Shown in pieces: positions 51,201 to 63,200 of a stretch of 64,000 bases of DNA. The stretch lies in assembly GCA_964017235.1 (NCBI GenBank), contig OZ024936.1, forward strand, positions 94,772,537 through 94,836,536, given 5' to 3'. How positions within the stretch are numbered: the stretch's first letter is position 1; each line of letters starts with the position of its first letter. The DNA is from Sabellastarte sp. h YS-2021 (Eukaryota; Annelida; Polychaeta; Sabellida; Sabellidae). A program made the translations under genes and the position numbers. The notes under the pieces are model-generated. The model saw nothing but the letters and a program-made list of their open reading frames with translations, made no database searches and had not been told where the DNA came from.

Positions 51201-54200
51201 CATATCTTGATGGTTATTTGCACCTACAAAAGCCATGGAAAATTCCCCATTTTGATTCTAAATTCCAACTGACCCGAAGTGGTAGCACTGATATAGGTGT
51301 TTATTGTTGCAAATAAAGTTATGATTTAGTTTGCAGACTTCCATTTTGCTGACTAGGTGATAGGCTTGTTGTTTTTCTGCTGTGTAATGGTTAGTAAAAA
51401 GGAAAGAAAGAATGAAAGGAATATAGAAACACAACAGACACACCTGCAGAATTTGAGTTGGTGACACAGCTGCTAACATCCAGACGAGGAGGATGGAGAG
51501 ACAACAGAGTGACAGGGATGAGACAGAGTGGCATCAGAGGGAGGAGGGAGAGATATAGGAAAGAGACCACAGATGAAGGAAAGACAGTAGATAACTGCCA
51601 GGCCATAGAGGGAGGAAAGACTACATGACAAGAGGTAGAGGACATAAAGACTGAAATTGAGGTGATGATGGAAACTAGAGGGGAAACAAGTCAGTCATCA
51701 TATAAAGGAAGAAGGGTAGGATCACAGACATTTACCTGACTGATTCTGATGAGGAGGTGACAATTTTGTGACGGACCACGAGTAACTGTATGACAAGGCC
51801 AATGATCTCTTCAAGAACAAGGAAAGTAAGGATAGCCTTTGAAAATCTTCACCAAGGCATGCATACTCCCCGTCCAGGTCTGCAAGACATCGTTCAAATA
51901 CCAAATAACATATTATGGCAAGCTTATATTGCCCAAGTCCAGCCAGACCCTGAAAGAATTGACAACACTAGATATAAAAGTTTCAGTTCCTCAAGTCACA
52001 CACCAGAAGCAAAGGTATCAATAAATCCTCCGGGTTGAATTCTTCACAGAAAGTTCCATGTATCAGTAAAGCTCTGTGCACAACATCCCCGGAGGCTTCA
52101 CAGACACACACTGCATGGAGACCAGTATTTGCTCTGACACACATCAACCACCCATTGCCAGTTCTGCCAGTACCAATTTAGTGTCCAAGCTATGACCACT
52201 TAACCAGCAGGTCCTAGCTCAGTGTTCACAGATGAACTCTATATAAACTTCTTTGGGGGCCAAAATAGGAAACCACTAGGATTTAAATCAATATAGAGGA
52301 CAGAACCTGCTATAGACTCTCTTTTACAAAGCAACAGCCACGGAAGCCGGCAGCTGCCCAAAGGGAATTTATACTGACTATCCCTGACACACAAATAACC
52401 CTGTGTTCCAACTAATACAGGGACCTGGTGTCACAGGTAACACAGCAGCCCGGTGATTAGTCAGGGGCACAGCAGGCCTCTTACATAGTAGTTGATAAGC
52501 AAGTGATTTTAAGCCAGTACATTGCCAGATCAGCTAAACCAAGAACTTTAACCCACCATGATCTGTTGCCTAAGTTATGCAAGATGAAGCAGCACACAAC
52601 AACTCAGGGCTGTCTAGCATTTTGGAAACATTTAGTCAGTCATGAGGTGCCAGCAGATTGACATGCCAGAACCATGTACACCAGCCAAGCAGCATCAGCA
52701 ACAGGATACCACGTTTTTCCACGTTCCCTCCCACCACCTAGCGGCTAGAGCCACCTCAACAGTCATTACAGCTGCCACAGCAGCCACAATAGACTCCTAA
52801 TGCCAACACCCCTCAGTCCTTTTCAGGACCATTGCTATATTAAAGTTCCTTTTTAGGGCCATCTAAATTTCCACAAACAAGTATAATCTACAATTTAAAA
52901 AAGCAAAACATAACACCATCCCAATACAAAACATATCCCCTTCATACACTCAAATGCAAATATGTGTGGGTGAGTGAACAAATTACTGATTTGTTTTCTT
53001 TTTTTAACTTCTTCTATAATTTGTTCTATTCTTTTTCATTTTTGTCCAATTTCGTTGGATGATTTTAAAAGAGGAAGATTAAAATTTCTGATTCTTGAAA
53101 CTTTGAAACTCGAACAAACTTTCACACTTGAAATGGTTTGCACCTTAAAACTTCTGACTTTGAAACTAGGACACTTTACTGAACCATTATGGATGGACAT
53201 TTGAATTTTTTGTTTGGTAATTGAGTTATTTTCCCTTTGGCTTTCGGTATTCTCAAATTTTTGTTGGGTGTTAGTGCAAGGACTTACTTTCCAGTGGGGA
53301 TATTACTTCGGGATTTTTTATGAAATTTGCTAAAAACTTGGTAGAATTTTTTTCAAAAGTTTCCTAAGGATGTTCCTCAGGAGGCACTACATATGTCTCT
53401 TACAAACATTGGTCTTTGTTCTACTGTGCTGAGTAAGACTCTGGGTCTGCTCACTAACATTCCAAATGAATTCTCTACTACCCTCCTATTCTGGAGGCCC
53501 TATAGTTTGCTATTGATCACGTTTTCTTAAAAGAATTTTTACCATTGCACTTAAAAGCAATATTGGAAGAATTTCCGTAATGTTCGATTTGCAAAGAAGT
53601 TAAACAAAAACAATGCAAAAAAAAACATTTGTTTTACTTTAAGCTGCTGAAAACCTGACTTGTGTAGTTAAACAATTATATACACCTTAAAAAGTCCTCA
53701 GCTAAGCTTCACCTAGCTAAACTTCACCAACTTAACTTATGTATTTTCTAATTGAATAGGCAATGCAACACTGTACTTCGTTTGTCAGCTAAATTTATCA
53801 ACAACTGTCAAACAGTTACTGTTATTTTCAAACTTAAATATTTGATCAAAGAAAAACACAGAAGAGTAAAAAAATTTGACCATAACCACATCTGGATATA
53901 GTTGTATTTGTGTTTTCGTATTTTCGGTTTGGCGTCACTTTCAGCACATTGTACAGGTTACATCAACAGAGGTAGTTGAAATGAAGGAAAAAATTGACAA
54001 CTACTCTGCATTGTTAAACTACAGAGCATTGGTAATCACCTAACAACTTGCCTAATTAGGTTCTGGTCTCGGGATTGAGCCACCAACTGCAGACGTGCAG
54101 TGTATTTAAGCACCACTGATCAAATTTGGACAGCTGTACGCCAGTTAGTATCTTGGAAAAGTAGCAAATGCCATTGCTTTGTTAAGGCTTTCAACATTCT

Positions 54201-57200
54201 CTCCACCAAGGAGTTCTTGGGATTATATTGGGAACCTGTTCACAAGACATAGTAGTATGATTGTCTTTTAAATTTGCTCTTCATGTCGATAGTTGAGTCA
54301 CTGTAAAGTATAAGTTGACCCGTTGACTTATCTAGTAAATATTTTCCTTAAAGTTTACTTAGTAGACTGAGAGCATCTAGAGTCAGACATTGTGGGTTCT
54401 TGTCCTCCAAAAACCTGTTCATTTGATATGAATGCAAAACAGTTCATGATTGTTGCTTACTTTAACACATTTCTAAAGTCACATTAGTAAACATTCAAAA
54501 GCAAAGTGAGTTGTTAAGGTTAGCCAAACATCAAAGATCAACAGTAGAAATATGTACTTACTTGCAGAGTAAAGGGCAGCTACAATTCAACTGGTCTTTA
54601 ATGTACAATAGTGTGAGTCTGTTGACACAGTCACCTAAAACAATTCCCAGTACAAAATGTTAATGGTGAGAGTTGTGACTACGATGTCATTGCAACAGCT
54701 AATGCCCCAGTTCTACATGATACACTTATCAGTAGTGCTAGCAGATTTGTAACTCACAGAACTGCTGTTTGTTGAAAATGGGTGGGAACACTCGCCTGAT
54801 TTGTCCAATTTGAAAAGTCATATGACAGAAAAGATACCTTTTATCACCAGCCTCCGCGTATGAGCATTCATCAAGATTTTTTGTAATACAAGGTTCCTCC
54901 ATATTTTCTTTACTTGTGATAATATTTCCTTATGACCATTTTATGGGAAAATGAACCAGGTTGGTAACAAATGTACAAAGATTTCAATAGCACTACAACA
55001 ATAAGTCATAAATCATAAGCACCTTTGTACCAAAAGGATATGTCATCATTATTTTTGCGCAAAAGGCAAAAGCTTTTCAATATGTTTAGAAATTAAATGA
55101 CCATCTATAGTCACCCTCATCATATATTGAACCCTAGAGAAATTAAAGTCGGTATAAGGTCATTTCATGAGAGACCCTTGGTGTATTAATCATGTTTCCA
55201 TGGGCACGACCACAATTAACAGGAAAGTGATGAAATACAAACCTTGCCATCAAATTGGCCATTGTGAGCTTTAGGAAAAGTGTATATACCAAAAGTGTAC
55301 TGATTGTCTTGTTAAGTTGACAAACACCCCAAACTCAAATCTTAAAAGGTTCAAGATACACGCAATCCACATCACATTAAAAATATACCTTTGTCAGCTA
55401 TATGTTGACCTGTCATGGGTAATAATATTCTTAAGTTGTATATTTACAAACTTAATATGCCACAAAAAGGCCAGTGTAATATTTTTGTATGAGGTTTAAA
55501 AATTGTAGTTGTATTAATTATTATTTTAATCTTAGGAAGTCTGGATTAAACTAAACAACAGAGTAAATTAAGCAATTTGAATTCAAGTTTTGTCTGTTTA
55601 GAATAAGGAGCACGGCATGAAATAACTTAATTTTTTTTTGTTGCCAGAAGATTTTGAAAACACAACTTTCAAAAACCTAAAGATAAGATTGCAGTGGTAT
55701 AATACATCCACTCTCCCCACGAGATTGCAACTTGCATCCTTGCTCAGACCTCAAGTACAAATCAGTAGTCTTCCAATACCCGGTCAAAGGTCACATGCAA
55801 GGTCAGATCAGATACAAGGATGCTGTGTCACACCTGATCATATTTCAAATCTCATGTCTACCGTCTTGGGTTCAAATCCCAGGATGGGAATAAAGTAGGA
55901 AAAGTTGTAGTTGTTTGGCAATAAATAAAAGGTTTTACAATGCAGAATCATCACCAATTACTATGTATTAATTTGTACCTTCCCTTTACAATAAGACCAA
56001 AACAATGTGTTAAAAAAATGTAAGCCAAAACCAAGCAACCAACCAGTAGATCATAGCAGTTACCTTGTGTCTTATTTCTTGCATTACATGCGGATATTTG
56101 CTGGGTGCCTGTGATTGAATCAGTTGTAGGATATTGTGGGTCTGCACAGCTACAAGACTGAATCACCTGATCCTGATAGCAAGTCTTTTCACAAGCCTAT
56201 ATTGTACAAAACAGAGAAAATCTGATCTGAATATAGTATTATTTAATGTGTGACAGAATCAACTTAACGATAAGGATATTTTAACTGGTATTGATTTACT
56301 TGTCAAAACTTTGTTAAGGGATTGCTATAAATAGTTGTAAAACCCAAAGGTATTTTACATGCTAAAGGATATAAAGGCATTTGTGGGTTATTTCCATTTA
56401 TTACAGTGGCATGTATACCTGGTGTACAGGCAAACGACAAAAGTACACTGAATATTATACCAAATCCTTACTGGACTTATATGTCACTTAAAATCCACTT
56501 TATTTACAGTGGTCAAGAAATAGACAAAAAATGATGAACCAAAAAGACTTTTCCTGGAACTCCACAGATACTATATTAGTAAAAACCTATACATGGAAGG
56601 CTAAAAGGCTAAAATAGCTACATAAACGCAGAGTGAAAAGTTCAACTTGTATAGTACTGTACTTGTAATTCACATAAATGTTATTTCATTGCATGATGAA
56701 ACTGTTAGCATGCATCTATTTCATCATATATTTTAAAAGCTTATACAATATTTCGATCATCTTTCACACCTATGCCCGAAGAAGACCTACCCAAATTCTA
56801 AAGTCTTCACGGTCCAAATCTTGCGACCTTGACCCAATTCTAACTTCACTGGTCAAGGAGTGTGCTAATATTCTCATTATCCCCATCATTAATATTTTAA
56901 ATTATTCAATCACAGAAGGTAGTTTCCCCAACTGTTATAAGATGGCATATTGCACCCCCTTCAAAAGAAGCCGAGCCTTGATAGAAATATCCTCAAAGAT
57001 TCTTGGCCAGTGTCAAACCTTAGTTTTATATCAAAACTCATTGACAAAGTTGTGGTGAAGCAGCTAAACGAATTTATTTTGTGGGAGGGATTTTAAATGT
57101 CAACCAATCTGCTTACAATTGTTCCCATTCAGGAAAGGCAGTGGCCCTAACATTATTAGACCTCTCTGAGGTGTTTGATGCTATCGATCACCCTCTTTTA

Positions 57201-60200
57201 TATGACTGTTTGAATGACTGGTTTGTTTTAGATGGTACTGTTTTATTGTGGATCAAATCTTACCTTTAAAACTGTAAACAAAAAATTAAAATAGGTGATA
57301 GTTTCTCTGAGACTGTAATTCGCCCTTTTGGAGTCTCCCGAGGCTCTGTACTGGGTCCTCTCCTTTCCACTCTTTACACTAGTCTCCGCAGTCAAGTTAT
57401 TTACAAATTCAATGTCACTCACCACCTGTATGCTGATGACACCCAGATCCACTCAACAGTTTACTCCAGGAACTTTGATTCTAGCATGGAAGAGCTGACT
57501 GAGTGTCTCAAGTCAGTATAGGAGTGGATGGGTGGTGTTAAGCTAAAACTCAACCCAGAAAAAACTGAATTTATCATCATAGGTCACAAAGCCATTGGAG
57601 AGTCACTTGCATCAAATGTCCCTGTCCCACTCCTCCAAAACAATATCTCTCGTCGGTGGAAGTAACGAATCTGGTTGTTATCTTTGACTCAGACAAGCAT
57701 AGTGCCAAGGTCATGTTACTATCATCTTAGTGATTTGCGATGAATTCACAAATTTCTTGATGCTGACACTGCAATACTGGTGGCAAATGCTATGGTCGGT
57801 ACTCATATGGACTACTGTAACTCTTTACTTTATGGGATAAGCAAGTGCAACATAGCTAAACTACAGAGAGTTCACAAGGCATCATCTTCAGACATGGCAA
57901 AATGAGTCATGTTACACCCTTTTTGAAAAACTGCACTGGCTTCCAAATTCAACATCGTATCCTCTTTAAGTAAAACCTTCTGGTATTCAAGGCTATCAAT
58001 TTTTCCCAACCCCTGTATCTATCAGTTTTAATTAGATCGAGCAGTCTCACTCGGGGCAACAGGCTATCTGTCTCCTCAACCCGCCCAAAGAAGCACAGTA
58101 ACAGTAGGTGTGGCTTGGCAGTAACTGCACCAGCTGAATGGAACAAGCTGCCCCAAACTGTCAGATCTCAGCAAACAATAGATGGTTTCAGAAGCCAGCT
58201 AAAGACTCACTTGTTTAGGCTGGCATACCCTCCACCTTAGTTATACCCAGGTGGGCGCTTTTCTGGATGTTGACCCATGTCTGTTCCTGGAATATCCCTT
58301 CTTAAACTTAAGCACACTAGAGGATTTATATTAATTTTGTGCTCTATAAATCCTACTGTTATTTTAATTATTATCTAATATCTAAATATGCCAAAATGAA
58401 ACTTGTCTTTAACTAAGCTTCATTATAAATTAGGCAAATATGACTTTATAAGGGGTATGGCGATAACATCTAGTCTAACAGCAAGACAAAAATGCTAAAA
58501 TATGTAACTGCATTTATAAGTGATCAATAAAAGTTATTGAATCAGATTTTAAAAAAATAAACATTTTTGTTCATTTATTGCAGAAACATCGTATGTATGC
58601 ATACGCATCCAATTTATATTTAAATTCATGGAGTATTTAACATAGTTCCCTAATCTGCTAATTGAGGTGCATTCTTGTGAACACCACTAAAATATCTTTA
58701 GCATAATTATATATTTTAAAACTCCAACTGTTGGAACAGTAATGTAAAATGCTCAGGTGAGGAATATAACACTGAAAATGTGACACTTTGATTGGCAGGC
58801 AATGAATAACTGAATAAATGTCAGGCACAATACATTGATATCCTGAGGGGATCATATATACAGGAGATACCTACAACATACTACAACTATTCAAGTAAAT
58901 TCAATCGTATGTTTTAAAATAAGAAAAATTGGGATTGACCTAGCAAAGATTGCAAAATAAGTAACTACTTTTTCACCATTTCATGGCAAAGAAATTTGTT
59001 GACAGCAAAAGCATTAATAAAATGCAATATCCTTTATACTCACACTGACACTGTAGTTGACACTATAGATCTTTGAGTAGATTGTCCTCTGTACATTCTC
59101 TGTGTCTGTGATACACTCACTGTACTGCTCTCCTAGTCTCTCAACAAAACCCTAGAAAATAGTATTCTGTAGACTACTGCTCAGCTGCCCAAGTTCGTCG
59201 CCTACCCATGTTCGTCACCTGCCTTAAAAACTGACAAGGACAAGCAATATTGGTACTGAACAAGTGCTTATAATGCTGAGGTATTACTCTACCAAGAAAG
59301 CCAATTGCTAATAGGTTTAAATATTGTCAAAAAATGTAGGTGACGAACTTGGGTAGGCGACGAACTTGGGTAGCTGAGCAGTAAACATGACAAGGATTAG
59401 GGGATAAAACAGAATAACTAGTCATATTTATAATATGTGAAATTTCTCAGATCATATCATCAAACGTCACTATTCACTGAGGTAAATAGACCTAGCTAAA
59501 TATAGCTTTTCTACTACTAAGAGGTATACAAATGTGATTTTATAAGGATCAATATCTGAGCATGACATGGCCACACAATCTATAATTTTATAGGCATTAT
59601 ATTATACCATAAAAATGAGACATTAGATGAGAATTTATATTGGCAATTTTGCCATTGAAACAAACTTTTCTTATCTGGACTGATGTCACATGTCCTGGTA
59701 CAGCCAAGATGCCTTCATCCTCTGGAAATGGCATGCGAGACTGGTCATGTACCACAACAACAGCACCAGCCTGCTTTCCTACTGATGTGATGTACTCATG
59801 TTGACCAACATTCATCAATAGATGAAATCCTAAAATTACAGATATTTGTATTTCGCTTGCTAGATCTACACAACACACTTTAAGCATCTTGCTACATCTT
59901 ATTGGCTCTGCGGCTGGGGTTCGATCCCTGTCATGGCCGTAAGTGGGAAAGCTGGTAGTTGCTTGCCGTTGGTCGGCAGTTTACAGTACAGAACCCTAGC
60001 GAACTCTATGTACTGGTTTCCTCTGCCCTTCCAACTACCCGTCGTGATATGACCTGTACAGTGTTGAAAGCGACGTAAAACCCCAAATAAATAAATAAAT
60101 AAATACATCTTATTGGACTGATATACTTGTATATATCCACAATTTACTGAGAATTTACCATTTCATCATTCAAATTTCTAGAATTTACTTTCAGCAAAAG

Positions 60201-63200
60201 TCCCATTACTGGTGTTAATTTGGATATCATCTTATTCATTTGGGTTTATCATCATTTTCAACAACAGTATACATCAGCTTTTAAAATTCTACACAGGTAA
60301 TCATTTGTACTTAGCAAGTAACAACCAAGTTTAGAACATATAATAGAGTTTTTACATTGTACACCAGTGGGAAGTAAGCCGGGTAGTTTACATGCCTAAT
60401 ATGGCAGTGCCTTATTTAAATAAAATTTGAGGGGTGGCAACTTTATGTATGTGTAGAGCAATATTTGTGTACACATCAAAAGCTGGACAATATGATGTAT
60501 TGTCTGTTGGAACCTTTTAAGGACAGGCCAGTAGAATCTATTATGAAATCTCAAGTGGCTCGTTATAAAAAGCCTGTGGTGCCTGATTTTTACAAATTAA
60601 TGTGTGTTGTCTTGCTAAACTGTGATCACATTTGTGAGCCACATAAGTAACACTTAATTATTTTGTTGATGTTTGGAAAGATAACTCTAATTTGACAGTT
60701 AATAATTTTATTGTAACAGTTGGGGTAAATTAACTATTGGAGTTTTGAACTGAAGGAATGACATTTCATTAGTGTAATATGCCAGCCCCTTAGTTATTTA
60801 TTGGAAACGGGAAAAAGTCCTACAAAGAAAAGCCCTACAGGAGAAAAGCCCAACAGTTTTTGATATCCATGTAGAAAAGCAATACACTATTTTCTAGATC
60901 TTGGAGAAAGCCGTATGGATTATGGTTAGTTTACAAATGAAAGGGTTGATCATTACTTAAAGGGTATTTCAATTGCTATCTAAACTACCATGTGCTATAA
61001 TTTTCAATCCCAATGCCCCTTTGTAGTTTTAGAAACAATAAAATAATCACTTAACAATGTAAAATCACTTTTGATTACAGTTACTCAATCTCGATGATAA
61101 CTGATAAAAAAGAACATTACAGTGAAACTTCAAGTAGAAATTGAGTTTTGTTCCAGAATTTTTACAGTCAGTTGAACTTAGAATTTGTTTCTGAAGATTG
61201 GGATTTGTTTACTTTCCTTTCACTTTGGTGTCCGGATGGGTGGGGTCCGGGCAGGTGGGTGGGCAGGCAGCAGGAAAAAGTTTGTCCGGGCTGTATCTCA
61301 GAAACTGTAAGGTGTAGGAAGTTGATACTTGGTAGGGACATTGGTTAGGGGGTGTAGGTGTGCAACATCATGGTGTGACCTTGATTTGACCTTTGACATC
61401 ACTGTAGTGACCTTGACCTTTAAAATCTTTTCCTGGCTATATGGGTGGGCAGGCAGCAGGAAAAAGTTTGTCTGGGCTGTATCTCAGAAACTGTAAGGTG
61501 TAGGAAGTTAACACTTAGTAGGGACATTGATTAGGAGCTGTAGGTATGTAATGTCATAATATGACCTTGATTTGACTTTTTGATCTTACCGTAGTGGCCT
61601 CGACCTTTAAAATTTTGTATCCCGGTCTTTGTACTGTTTCACTACTTCTATTTTTCACGGTGTTGAAAACTCTTTCCCCAGGCTGTGAGGGTATGGGCAT
61701 CTCTGATGCCATTTTTATATGTTATTTGTATTGTGAATTTAAAAGTATTTCTTCATATTTTAGTTTGTAGAACAATAATTGTGTATGTGATATAGCAAAT
61801 ACTAAAAACAATAATAATGTTGAAATAGTAAAAGTGATATATAACTTTGAAACAGTTTATGTTTGCAAATTGTACTATCTGAAAAGGACTGTTATCCACA
61901 GTCTCATAAATGGTGTAGGGTGTTCTCAATGAGAGTCCACAAATTGTATGAGTTTTTTTCTGTATGGGTTTTCTCTGTAGGGCTTTTCTATACTTTAAAT
62001 GATGAAAAACTGTTGCAGGATATTTTGGAAAAAGGAAGTACCAAGAAATCGTTTGTGTAACGTGATAAATTTTACACACCAGTGAAATATGTCACTTATT
62101 TTAGGCTCTGTGAAAGGAATTCTGGTAGACATGTTATAAATAATGTTTTGTCAAACTTCACAATTGATCAAGTGATATTTTAAAACACCAACCCCAAACT
62201 CTGGTGTATCATAATATCAATTCAGTGCACCAATACCTCTAGCCTTGCCCATGGTCTGTACCAGAGCCCCTTGCTAAATACATAAAATACTGTAAGTCTG
62301 TACAAATACTATGCTGGCTTTTACATGAAAAATAAAAGCTTGGTATTTGATCCTGGACATTAGCTAATAGGTTCTGGTTAGAAATAAGTAGAATGTCACA
62401 TCAAATGTAATGTTGATTCTCCTTGAAAATTAATTATGTTTTCTACAGGTCAGTATGTTTTTTTTCAGTCACACTTAGTTCCAATATTCAATTTGCTCTT
62501 TGAATATCATGGATACTTGCTATTGGAAAAACATGAAAATATGTAAAAATATATAAAATATAAAATGTTAAAAAATATCTAAGAGCCTAGAACAAGACTA
62601 CCTAAAACCAAAAAGTGTACAATACTGTTCATACATGTTCCTTTGCATTAACCATTTGCATAATGAAGAAGAGTTATATTTGGCCTTGCTGATTGTGAAA
62701 TGTGTACTAAGTCCTTCATCCCTCCAACATAATGGGTTAATATTAAAATTTTCTTTGTTAATGAGCTGAAACACCCCTTGTGCACCACTGACAACCCATA
62801 CTACCCTTGACGGTTACTTTATGCTCCACCCACATGCATGTTAAATGATTTCTTTGGTAATTCACAAATAGGTCAGTGTACTGCCCTGGGTAGGAATGGT
62901 TACAATTTAAAAACTCTAATAAGGAGCAATGTTTCAATCCGTGTCCAAAGAAATTCATGTCAGCACATGATAGCCTTACCTCTTTTTCTGTCTGATAGTG
63001 TGGCATTTAGTGTCCTTTGTGACATGTTCCAGCCAGAATTAAATACATAGCAATTTCCATACACTGCATCAAAGAATTGTTCAAAGTCCCTGTGAAAGAA
63101 TAATAATACCATAACTTAGATTGATGGAATGCAATTTCGGCTAGGATATAGACAGTCAAGAATTGATATGTGGATTTCTATTGGGCAAGTAAATTTTGTC

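Noticed and set aside
51722-51904. Minus-strand open frame followed by a GTAAAT donor-like site in the long channel intron
   Set aside because: No DEG/ENaC similarity, and the exons on both sides already complete the conserved sequence.
52974-53204. 76-residue plus-strand open frame starting with a hydrophobic stretch
   Set aside because: Signal-peptide-like start only by composition; no family match, no splice context, and it lies antisense in the channel intron.
60465-60650. 61-residue plus-strand open frame
   Set aside because: No recognisable motif, antisense to the channel gene and within its intron.
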